A DNA stretch of 64,000 bases, taken from the NCBI RefSeq assembly GCF_024171535.1, contig NZ_JALJZV010000003.1:62001-126000 (forward strand), in the 5' to 3' direction. The translations under genes and the position numbers were made by a program. Source of the stretch: Flavobacterium sp. HSC-61S13. GTDB taxonomy: Bacteria; Bacteroidota; Bacteroidia; Flavobacteriales; Flavobacteriaceae. Position 1 is the stretch's first letter. Each line of letters opens with the position of its first letter. The notes beneath the pieces were generated by a model. The model saw only the letters and a list, made by a program, of their open reading frames with translations. It was not told where the DNA came from and did not search any database. Of this stretch, positions 29,201 through 39,100 are shown in pieces.

Positions 29201-32200
29201 CGCTCCATCATCCGATGTCCAATAATGGTACTTCAAGATATAACTCCCGTTGTCCATTTTTAAATCTGGCGATATCAACCAATCATCAGAAATCACTTCG
29301 CCAAGCCAATCCCACACCCCAATATTCATTGCTTGATTACCTTCATATTTAGTAAAGACACCAGGTCCCCATAAATTTCCTCCCCATATTGGATCACCAT
29401 CGTCATTTCCATCAATGATCGTCCAACATCTCAAGGTTTTTGAACTGCTATTAAAGCCTTCCCAAAAAGGCGTACTATAAATATCACATAAGGTAGAAAA
29501 GTTAAATGGCCCTGACCAAATACTATAGGTTCCATTGCCGCAAACCGTACGAACATAGAATTCATAATCCGTATTAGGCACTAAATTAACCCCCGAACTT
29601 TCTTTAGTAAGGATATTTTCCTTTTTACTAACCAAAGTTCCACTTCCCGCTGGAACTCCTTTGCCCGCTTCTTGCAAAACATATTCCCAATTGGTCGCCT
29701 TGAAATCATCGGTCCAAGTAACCGTTGCCTTGTTTTTTGTAACATCTTTAACACCCAAATCTATGGGTTCAGGACAGGTTGCCACTTCCTCAAGAACAAC
29801 ATCATCGATAAAAATATCTATGGAACCCAAGCCCTTAGTATGCCAAGCTAAGTTAACATTTCCGTCAAAACCGGTAATAAAGGCGGTTTTTGACTGATAA
29901 TTAATCGACTTATAGGATTGATTTTTAATTAATTCGTTCTTAAAGTCAGTCGGGTTAATTCCAGAATTAGAAAGTAAAACCTCAAATTCGTTATTGTCTG
30001 AAGACATCTCCGTTTTAAAATAATATTTCAATCTATAGATCTTCGCTTTACTTAATGAAAATGTCGGAGAAATCAACCAATCGTTACTTTCCTGATCATC
30101 ATTATTATACGAATAATAATAAATGCCGTGAGAGCCTTCAAATGGGTCATAATCTGTAATGCTCCAAATGTTTTCTCCCGCTGGAGAAGTAGCATCCTTA
30201 TTTTCATCTATAATCGTCCAACAATAAACGCTGGTGGAATTAGAATTAAATCCTTCTTTAAAAGGTACTGGAATAATATTACACAGGGTTCTGAATTTAT
30301 ATGGTCCGCTCCAAAGACTAAAAGTTCCATCACCACAAACCGTACGCGCATAAAACTCATAAGCCGTGTTTGGGTTTAAATTCTTACCCGCCTGATCCTT
30401 AGTAACCAGATTTTCCTTTTTGGAACTTGTAGTTCCATTCCCCACAGGTGCCGTACCTCCCTGATCTTGAACTACATATTCCCAATTTTTACCATAAGCA
30501 TCGTCCCACAACAGGGTCACAGTGGTTTGCTTTAAATCTTTAGTCCCCAAATTTAATGGTTCAGGACAGTCTTTTACTTCTTCAATAAAAACATTATCGA
30601 CATACAAACTAGTTGATTCACCTCCGTCAGTAGTTACGTGCCAACCAATATTAACGTCGCCTGCAGTAGATGCAATTATAAGGGTTTCCTCTTCCCATAC
30701 ATCACTACTATGTCCTTTTTTTGTTGCTAAAATCTGAGTAAAATTGGCTAGGCCAGCTCCCTTGTTAGACAAAGCAACTTGAAAATCATTTTTATTAAAC
30801 GCGTCTGTTTTAAAATGATATTTTAATCTATAAAACTTTTTTACATCAAATTTAAACCTTGGCGAAATCAGCCAATCGTCGTTCATAGCCCCCTCGGTAT
30901 AACCATAGAAATACATCCCTTGGTCACCTTCGAAATAATTATAATCATTAACTCTCCATATATTACTATAGGTATCGGCATCCATATTATTATCTACCAC
31001 AGTCCAACAACTGGCTGTGGCTGAATTGGCATTAAAGCCTTCCCAATAAGGCAATATACCAAATTCACAAAGTGTTTTGAATTTGACAGGTCCAATCCAA
31101 AGACTGTTTTTACCTGCGCCACAACTTGCTCTTACAAAAAACTCATATTCGGTATTGGGTTGCAAGTTCACACCACCTACACCACTACTCGTCTTAGTAA
31201 CCGTAATTTTATTACTATTTGCCAACAAACCACTACCTACCGGAGCTGGTCCTGCTCCCTCAGGTTGTACAAAATATTCCCATTTGCTGTTGTTAGTATC
31301 CGTCCAGGTAATAGCTGCCGAATCTTTTTGTAAGGCATCAATTACGACCTCATTATCGGGGCCCATACACGATACTTCTTCAATCGTAACCAAGTCAATA
31401 TTGACAGCAACCCTGCCTTTTGCAGTGATGTGCCAAGCGATATTTATTTCACCCGTTTCTCCACTAACATATAAGATTTTCTTTTTAAATGCATTGTTTT
31501 TATGCGTTGCTTTTGTTTGTAATACTTCCGTAAAATTAGTGAGTCGCGTACCCTTATTTGAAAGTAAGACCTCAAATTCGTTGTCATAAGAGGCATTTGT
31601 TTTATAGTAGTAACTAACCGCGTAAATGCCACCATTCATTTTAATCGCCGGCGAGATTAACCAATCGTCATGCGTAGTAAAAGAATCTCCTCCATAGAAG
31701 GACATAGCCATATCTCCCTCATGTGTCGAATTATCGTTTTGTAACCAACCGTTTTCTCCACTCTCGTACTGATCCTTATTATTGTCAATGATCGACCAAC
31801 ACGTAAACGTTTTAGAACTGACATTAAAACCTTCTGTAAAAGGAGCACTGATCACCTTACAAGCTGTTCTAAAACTAAAAGGCCCTATCCATTCACCAAA
31901 TTTACCACTGACACACTTTGCGCGAACATAGTAATCATAAACGGTGTTAGGTAAAAAATTCTTGTTGTTACTGTCCTTAGAAACCGTAACCTCCGATTTA
32001 GCAACAGCCGTACCTGCCCCTGAAGGCCCGCCCCCATCTTCTTCTTCTACATAGTATTCCCAAGCCGAATTAACCACATCTTTCCAATAAATTGTCGCCT
32101 TATCAATCTGTATATCCTTTACATCTAAATCCATAGGCTCCATACAAGCGAGTTCCTCTATAGAAACATTATCTAGATATACATAATTCAGATAAGTACC

Positions 32201-32833
32201 CGTAACATGCCATCCTAAATTAACATCGCCTCCAAAATTGGTTATATAAACCATCTTCTCTACCCAATCGTCATTATAATAGGTTTTCTTAGCAACCAAT
32301 TCTTTTGTAAAATTAGCAACTCCCACTCCCTTATTAGAAGCCAGCACTTCAAACTCATTCTCATACCAGCTATCAGTCATGTAATGATATTTCAACTTAT
32401 ATGCTTTAGTCGCATCCATTTTTATAGTCGGTGATATCAACCAATCGTCATTTTTTGAATTTCCTTTAATGTACATAGACTGATCTCCCTCTAAGAAGTC
32501 ATCTACATTGACTCTCCAAATATTGGTTGCCATTGGAGCGGTCGCGTCTTTATTGGCATCGATGATGGTCCAACAAGCGAGATTGTCAGAATCCATATTA
32601 AACCCTTCCCAAAAAGGCAATCCCAATACATTACAAACGGGTACCTTTAAAACAAGTACGGATTTGAGATTAAAATAGGGTTGCAATACCAATTCTGGGG
32701 CGTATGATCTGTCGAGCCAAGTGAACCAACTCGTATCCGTTTTTTCTCCATTCTTATTCGCATACACAGCACTTCCACATAATAGAAATAGCGTTGCCAA
32801 TAAAGTTGTGAAAAATAAAATATTTTTCTTCAT
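26216..32833 (-). CDS. A5: giant T9SS type B adhesin with five anchor-J/FN3 units
   Basis: 2205 aa. Signal peptide MKKNILFFTTLLATLFLLCG, then SYAPELVLQPYFNL. Five units start near residues 76, 333, 598, 859 and 1126, each an anchor-J/cleaved-adhesin module (GFN...CW, DDWLISP, EFEVL) plus FN3. The last carries GVWDWLGEVISDDWLISPD, the class shared with A3 and A6-A8. Next are PPC-like (about 1381), choice-of-anchor L with CGEVC (about 1526), Ig-like (about 1806), two Ig-like modules and the type B sorting domain (SPNGDGLNDRFDL near 2129, end GWVQINK). The segment after the Ig-like module (VADVELECSLHILAPLS) is nearly that of the neighbour A6, although A6 has a different anchor-L type. Own leader and strong terminator. 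Inferred role: exported adhesin. Confidence 0.95.
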   Translation of the reverse strand: MKKNILFFTTLLATLFLLCGSAVYANKNGEKTDTSWFTWLDRSYAPELVLQPYFNLKSVLVLKVPVCNVLGLPFWEGFNMDSDNLACWTIIDANKDATAPMATNIWRVNVDDFLEGDQSMYIKGNSKNDDWLISPTIKMDATKAYKLKYHYMTDSWYENEFEVLASNKGVGVANFTKELVAKKTYYNDDWVEKMVYITNFGGDVNLGWHVTGTYLNYVYLDNVSIEELACMEPMDLDVKDIQIDKATIYWKDVVNSAWEYYVEEEDGGGPSGAGTAVAKSEVTVSKDSNNKNFLPNTVYDYYVRAKCVSGKFGEWIGPFSFRTACKVISAPFTEGFNVSSKTFTCWSIIDNNKDQYESGENGWLQNDNSTHEGDMAMSFYGGDSFTTHDDWLISPAIKMNGGIYAVSYYYKTNASYDNEFEVLLSNKGTRLTNFTEVLQTKATHKNNAFKKKILYVSGETGEINIAWHITAKGRVAVNIDLVTIEEVSCMGPDNEVVIDALQKDSAAITWTDTNNSKWEYFVQPEGAGPAPVGSGLLANSNKITVTKTSSGVGGVNLQPNTEYEFFVRASCGAGKNSLWIGPVKFKTLCEFGILPYWEGFNANSATASCWTVVDNNMDADTYSNIWRVNDYNYFEGDQGMYFYGYTEGAMNDDWLISPRFKFDVKKFYRLKYHFKTDAFNKNDFQVALSNKGAGLANFTQILATKKGHSSDVWEEETLIIASTAGDVNIGWHVTTDGGESTSLYVDNVFIEEVKDCPEPLNLGTKDLKQTTVTLLWDDAYGKNWEYVVQDQGGTAPVGNGTTSSKKENLVTKDQAGKNLNPNTAYEFYARTVCGDGTFSLWSGPYKFRTLCNIIPVPFKEGFNSNSTSVYCWTIIDENKDATSPAGENIWSITDYDPFEGSHGIYYYSYNNDDQESNDWLISPTFSLSKAKIYRLKYYFKTEMSSDNNEFEVLLSNSGINPTDFKNELIKNQSYKSINYQSKTAFITGFDGNVNLAWHTKGLGSIDIFIDDVVLEEVATCPEPIDLGVKDVTKNKATVTWTDDFKATNWEYVLQEAGKGVPAGSGTLVSKKENILTKESSGVNLVPNTDYEFYVRTVCGNGTYSIWSGPFNFSTLCDIYSTPFWEGFNSSSKTLRCWTIIDGNDDGDPIWGGNLWGPGVFTKYEGNQAMNIGVWDWLGEVISDDWLISPDLKMDNGSYILKYHYWTSDDGAKFGVSLSNAGVDVDQFTTPLVAEAVFNTGNWKEEVVFFNSTQGTSNIGWHLTSVGSAELSIDNVVVKKIETCPEPYYVTTSNQTSNSVDVEWQQLGGITSWEVLVVDFGGDETAIPVKSLTVNGAPKATIAGLSPGEPYTIYVRAKCTGGKTNSDWSTPVNTSTKVGLNDECNGAFNVPVNSGLACLKSTPASVLAATKSSNVTPFCSSGIVYDVWFEFTATAIVHLLTIKDLQSISGNISSLGIEGALYDQPCAAITNTPLACFVFIPEENSAVMNKLVPGKKYYLRLGVEDISQTDFIFNVCITTGNFTPLEVSPSGDKYTVEELVEDILVKSNCDLVSNVRYQNGDGGAKAMTYNTVGYFNKAGSDFPFKEGIVLGTNEVEYIPGPYKGYYVDRGGNEERWVGDKDINDAIDDAGGGPYPDKRVTQIEFDFIPIKEEIKFDYLFASNSYDESCGEVCNVGAMFAAWLVDSTTGEGQNLAKISGTKIPIAINTIRDVEKSKAPCTSVNPEWFWKYFRDIDSPLEASIDLVGLTKAMSSETVTVIPGRKYHIKLAVMDFCPNVQHTSAVFFNAGSFDLGNLDLGADMLVENGNAICGGESRILKSGLGTEGVVIKWYKDNIVIPGAISPDLEVFETGQYKVVGKYSAIDCEVVGSIKVEIYPDISTVVAAPKVLPICRKTLNTLTVDLTSVEADMLIKVDPINYKMFYYKTKQDAVAGVGAIADPTSYDVETKGTDVVLYIKVIDQRTGCSEIFEWTLRATKGIIPAAREQVKICATYTLPDLEANQYYYSESAAKGIAYKAGDILTEASEHTIYVLQDNGNGCYEEISYKVIITAAVKADIVADVELECSLHILAPLSAHNKYFTQAGGQGMELAVGSLLPHTQTVYIYASSNDGLCVEESSFKVSYKDCPIPKGISPNGDGLNDRFDLKEHGVSSMVIYNRYGAEVYSFQGAYTDQWYGQEKGDKLLPDGTYYYVVIAHGKTRTGWVQINK

Positions 32834-32870
32834 GACTAATGTATTAATTGGTTAATCCGCATCAAATATA
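32834..32870 (-). promoter_or_regulatory. Conserved array leader and promoter box of A5
   Basis: Minus strand: TATATTTG (32863-32870), 4 nt, GGATTAACCAA (32848-32858), then ATTAGTC before the ATG. The flanks vary but the core ATTAACCA is kept. Confidence 0.65.
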
Positions 32871-33059
32871 TTCTTTTTAGAGATATTGCTAATATTTTAA
32901 TATAATTATTTTATAAAATAAAAAACAAGACGCACTAGTTAACAAAACATTATGTCAAAAAATACAGCAAAAACTGCTACTGAGGCAACAATTATCCTAT
33001 TTAACTACATCGATAATCGTTGGTTCAATTTTGCCTTATAGCTGAGGATTACATACCAA

Positions 33060-33093
33060 AAACAATAAGGGCTATCTAAAAGACAGCCCTTAT
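33060..33093 (-). terminator. Terminator of A6
   Basis: Stem ATAAGGGCT (33065-33073) and AGCCCTTAT (33085-33093) with an 11-nt loop, about 50 bp past the A6 stop. The sequence GGGCTATCT also occurs in the A5 terminator. The U-run is short, so termination may be partial. Confidence 0.7.
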
Positions 33094-33142
33094 ATGCAAT
33101 GAGACGTACAAACACAGACCTTTTACAGCTGTGTGTATACAA

Positions 33143-36100
33143 TTATTTATTGATTTGAACCCATCCAGTTCTGGTTTTTCCATGAGCTATAACTACATAG
33201 TAGTATGTACCGTCAGGGAGTTGTTTTTCGCCTTTATCCTGACCATACCATTGATCGATATAATCCCCTTGAAACGAATAAACTTCTGCACCATATCGGT
33301 TGTAAATCACCATACTGGTTACCCCATATTCTTTAAGGTCAAAGCGATCGTTAAATCCATCGCCATTAGGAGAAACCCCTTTTGGAATCGGACAATCTCT
33401 ATAACTAACCTTAAAGCTACTTTCATCGACACACAGACCGTCATCAGAAGAAGCATAAATATAGATGGTTTGCGTATGCGGCACTAAGCTCCCCACTACC
33501 AATTCCATTCCTTGACCACCAGCTTGAGTAAAATACTTGTTATGAACGGATAGCGGCGCTAATATGTGCAATGAACATTCCAATTCTACATCGGCAACGA
33601 TGTCAGCTTTTACTGCCGCTGTGATCGTCACTTTGTAAGAAATTTCCTCATAACAACCGTTGCCATTATCTTGTAACACATAAATAGTGTGCTCACCCGC
33701 TTCGTTTAGAATATCTCCGACCTTATAGGTGGTTCCTTTTCCGGCTGATTCCGAGTAATAATACTGGTTTACTCCTAAATCTGGCAAGGTATAAGACGCA
33801 CAAACTTTCACATGCTCTCTAGTTTCAGGAATTATTCCTTTGGTAGCTTTTAATGTCCATTCAAAGATTTCAGAGCAGGATGTACGTTGGTCAACAACTT
33901 TAATAAACAGTATTACATCTGTTCCGATTGTTTCTACTCCATAAGAGGTCGGATCGACTATAGCAGCTACACCAGCAACAGCATCTTCTTTCGTTTCATA
34001 ATAGGACATCTTATAATTTATCACATCTACTTTAGACAACATTGCAGGCTCAACCTCAGTTAAATCTAACACAATCGGCGCTGTCGCTTTTCGACAAATA
34101 GGAAGAGACTTAGGAGCGGCAACCACTGTTGAGATAGCCGGATAGATCTCGATTTTTACCGAACCTGTTGATTCACAATTTAAATCTAAGAATTTCACCG
34201 TTATTTTATAAGTTCCCGTTTCAAAGACCTCTAAATCTGGTTGATCTGCACCCGGAATTAAAACATCATCTTTATACCATTTTATAACAACACCTTCAGT
34301 CATTACACCAGATTTGATGATTCTAGATTCTCCACTGCAGAGCGCATTACCTGTCTCTACCAGTAAATCATTACCCAGGTCAATTTTTCCCAAATCAAAA
34401 CTTCCTCCTCTTAAAAATACCGCTGAGTTATAACCGGAATCGCGATAGTCTGCAATCGCCAGTTTGATATGATATTTCTTTCCTGGCTTAACAGCAGATA
34501 CTGCTGTCATCGGTACGGTCATACCTGAGTAATTAATTGGATTATCTTGTAAAGGCAACCCAATTTCACCATCGTAGTACTTATCAAAATACTGTTCATT
34601 AAGACTACCACAAGTTAAGTCACCTTGATATTTTTCATCGTGAATAGTCGTTACAGAAACTGGGATATCCGTATTTGGAATTACCGCTAAATTGGTCATT
34701 TCATTGGTTTCAATATCGGTAAGGAAAAAGGCAAACACATCCGAGTAATCGCATTGGTATGATGGCCCATATTCATTCGATGCAAATATAAAGTCGAATT
34801 TTATGCTATCTGTGATTGGAATAAAATCAAATTCTATCACTGATGCGTTAAAATTCTCATCGGGTTGTCCGTTTTGAAATAAAAGGTTTTGCAAATCTTT
34901 ATCACCCAACCAGCTCATGGAACCGTCTGTTTGATTCTGATAGTCGCCAGGTCCTTTTGCGGTTTCAACCCCATTTGTTGCCAATACAATTCCATCCTTG
35001 AACGAGAACGAGGACTTATTCTTTTCAAAATAACCAATACCATTCGGTTCACTTGCATAATTAGTTCCGGTATGATAGGTAACGTTAGAAACCAAATCAC
35101 AGTCAGCTACTACCAATACCTCTTTAACCAATTGTTCTACCGTATACTTCGTTCCCGAAGGACTTACATCAATATAGGACGGCGAGTTGATACATAAGGT
35201 AAAATAAAAATCTGGAAATTCTTCTGTTGTAGCCAAACGCACATAGTACTTTTTACCGACAACCAAATTTTCCATTAGGTAGTATTTCATGAAATTTTCC
35301 AAATCAAAACACATCAAAGCTGTATTACCAATAGTTGAACAATCTTGATCATAAACAGAAACATATATCGTTGGGAATCCAGCACCTGAAATACTGAAGA
35401 AATCCGAAATATTCAACATATGTGTAGTATTGGTCGCTGTAAATTCAAACCAAGCATCTTTTTTTACATCTTTTGTTCCGCAACTAGGCTCTAATTTTGC
35501 TGAAACCTTGGAACCAAATAAAGTCCCCTGCACATTTTTTATACATTGTGCATCCAAATTAACGGGTATGTTTAAGGCCCCATTACAGTCGATGTTAACA
35601 CCTATTTTTGTTCCAGTATTTACTGGCGACGACCAATCACTATTTGACTTGCCGTCCGGACACTTGGTTCTAACATATACGGTATACTTTTTACCCGGAT
35701 CCAATCCATTAATCGTCGTTTTTGGATTTACAGTAACGTTTGCCGTTTTCACAGGAGTCGCCGTTATATCATCTCCATAATTGAGTACTATTACTTCCCA
35801 AGAAGTAATTCCACCATCCTGCTTCCAGGTCACATCAAAGCTATTAGTTGTTTGATTAGTTACCTTAACAAAGTAAGGTTCTGGACAAGTCGTTACCTTC
35901 TTTAGAATAACGTTATCGATATAAACCCCTAGAGCCCCCTCAGCATCAACGTGCCACGCCAAATTATTCGTACCGGCAACAGCCGTAAAGAATTTCACTT
36001 CCTCAACCCAATTCGAATTGCTATATTCGCTAGGAGCAACAATGGTCTTGGTAAACTTATCTACCGTCTTACCACCATTAGACAAAAGCACTTCAAAGCT

Positions 36101-39100
36101 TCCGCCATCCCAAGGAGAAACCTTGTAATGATATTTTAAGACATACATGCTGTTTTCCATCACTAAATCCGGAGAGATCAGCCAATCATCGCTGATGGCA
36201 TCTCCGCCCCAATCCGAAACATCAATAGCCATCGCTCGATTACCTTCATATACAGAGTATTTATCAGTTGCCCACATATTTCCTCCCCAATCTGGATCAC
36301 CATCGTTATTGCCATCTAGTATCTCCCAGCATCTTATAGTTTTCGAATCGGTATTAAAACCCTCCCAGAAAGGTGCTACATATACATCACAAAGCGTTAC
36401 AAATTTGAAAGGTCCTGCCCAAATACTAAACGAACCATTACCACACACCGTACGAACATAATACTCATAGTCGGTATTCGGTTCTATGTTTTTACCAGCC
36501 TGATCTTTTAAAACAATATTTTCTTTTTTAGTGGTAACCGTTCCTCCAGTAGTTGGAACCCCAGTACCTGCAGCTTGGACAAAATACTCCCAGCTTGTTG
36601 CTTTAAAATCATCTGTCCAGGAAATAGTCGCTTTTTTGGCCTCTACATCCTTAACATCTAAACTCAATGGCTCCGGACAACCGATCACTTCCTCGACAAA
36701 TACATTATCGACATAGACCTCTTTCGATCCGACACCCTTAATATGCCACGCCAAGTTAACATTGCCATCCAAGTTCGTGATAAAAACGATTTTTTGTTGA
36801 TAAGTATTTGAACTATAAACCTGATTTTTAACTATTTCCTTTTTAAAATCTACTGGTTTTATACCCGAATTGGAAGCTAAAACCTCAAAATCACTCGCAT
36901 CAGCATATCTGCCCACTTTATAATGATATTTCAATCTGTAGATTTTATTTTTATCGAACTTAAAGACTGGACTAATCATCCAATCGTCAGTTTCAATTGC
37001 CTCATCATAATCATCGACTTCGAATGCCATACCATCACTTCCCTCGTATTGGTTGTAGGTTGTTTTGATCCATTCACCACTACCCGTACTTCCATCTCCA
37101 TTTCCGTCAATAAACGTCCAACAATAGATCGCCGTTGAATTGGAATTAAAACCTTCCCAAAAAGGCAGTCCAATGACACCGCAGGCCGTTCTAAACTTAA
37201 ATGGTCCAGACCAAATACTAAAGCTTCCATTACCACAATCCGATCTGACGTAATATTCATATTCCGTGTTCGGGAGCAAGTTGTTGCCCGATTGATCTTT
37301 GGTAATCACATTTTCTTTTTTGACCGTTGCTGTTCCAGCGGCTACAGGTGCTTTGCCCCCCAATTTTTGGACGACAAATTCCCAGTTCTTACCAACTTCA
37401 TCAGCCCAGAATATCGTAGCCGCATTTTCCTTATGGTCTTTACTGTCTAAATCTACCGGTTCGGGACAACCAATTACCTCTTCAATAAACACGTTGTCAA
37501 TATACAAATCCGTATAACTACTTTGTGTACTAACATGCCAAGCCATATTAATATTTCCAGATATGTTTCTTAAAATATGTGTTTTCTCCTGCCAATTACC
37601 GTTAGTATAACCCTTTTTAGACATTAAATTTGTCGTAAAATCACTAAGAGCAATGCCCTTATTTGAAAGTAGCACGTCAAAATCGGTTTTTTCGGATGGA
37701 CTTGTCTTATAATGATACTTTAATCGATATACTTTGCTAGGGTCTAGCTTAAAAGTAGGCGAGATCAACCAATCGTCGTGTTCTTCACTATCCCAACTAC
37801 CCGAAAAATGCATCGATTGGTCCCCTTCAAATTTCTGAAAATCGTCTACCATCCAAATTTTATTATAGTCACCGCCATCGTTATTATTGTCAACAATAGT
37901 CCAACAATCCAAATCTTTTGAATCGCTATTAAAACCCTCCCAAAAAGGCAAAGTACCAATAGCACAAGGGGTTTTAAATCTAATGGGACCAACCCATAAA
38001 CTGGTCTTACCTGCACCACAACTGGCTCGTACAAAAAATTCATACCACGTATTGGGTTGCAAATTTGCACCACCTACACCCGTAGTTTTTGTCACATCGG
38101 TAGTGGGCTTATTCGCTATCAATCCACTACCTACCGGAGCAGGTCCCGAACCGTCCAACTGTACATAATACTCCCAACTCGTATTTTTTGTATCGGTCCA
38201 CGAAACAGTAGCCTTGTCTTTTTCTAATTTACTAACAGTCATCTCCTCTTCAGGCGCGTAACAGGACACCTCCTGCACAGAAACCAAATCAACATAAACT
38301 TTTGATTCTGCCTTACCCATTATATGCCAAGCGATGTTAACATCCCCCGTAATGTTTTGAACATATAGTGTTTTCTTTTTATAGATGTTTGTGTTGCGCT
38401 TTTCGCTAGCCTCCAATTGCATTGTAAATTCTGTTGTATTGACCCCATTTTTAGAAAGAACTACTTCGAATTCATTACCGTATGAATTCGAAGTTTTATA
38501 ATAATAAATAATAGCATAAAGGCCGCCATTCATTTTAATACTCGGCGAAATCAACCAATCATCATGAGTCCCTGCACTGCTTGCCCCATTAAAATACATT
38601 ACACGATCACCTTCAAAGGTATCGCTGTTGTATTGTTTCCAAATTTTACTGTCTGTCGCAGAAGCTGCATCTTTATTATTATCAAATATCAACCAACATC
38701 CATAGGTGGCAGAAGTGCTATTAAATCCCTCTACGAAAGGGGCATTAATCGCTTTACATAAAGTTTTAAAGCTAAAGGGACCTATCCATTCTCCAAAAGT
38801 ACCGTTGACACATTTGGCTCTTGTATAAAAATCATAAATAGTTCCTGCTATCAAGCTTTTATTGTTATGATCTTTAGTGACATTAACTTCAGCAGTAGTA
38901 ATGGAAGTTCCTGCTGCTGTAGGCCCATTGCCTCCAGTATCCTCCACATAATATTCCCATGAAGTATTCACTAGATCTTTCCAATAAACTGTGACCTGAT
39001 CTATTTTTAAATTTTTAACAGCTAAATTCTGAGGCTCTACACAGGCAACTTCCTCTATGGATATAGCATCTATGTTAACACTTGCATTAGATTTAGCAGT

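Larger units (their letters stand above)
32834..33142. other. Intergenic region between A6 and A5
   Basis: 309 bp holding the A5 leader and the A6 terminator. Nothing else is recognised between about 32871 and 33059. Confidence 0.6.

Noticed and set aside
31077..31589. Long plus-strand ORF (170 codons) opposite A5, and many similar ones opposite the other adhesins (for example 8163-8591)
   Set aside because: They recur at equivalent places opposite homologous modules, have no signal or family features of their own, and the minus-strand frame is clearly the coding one.
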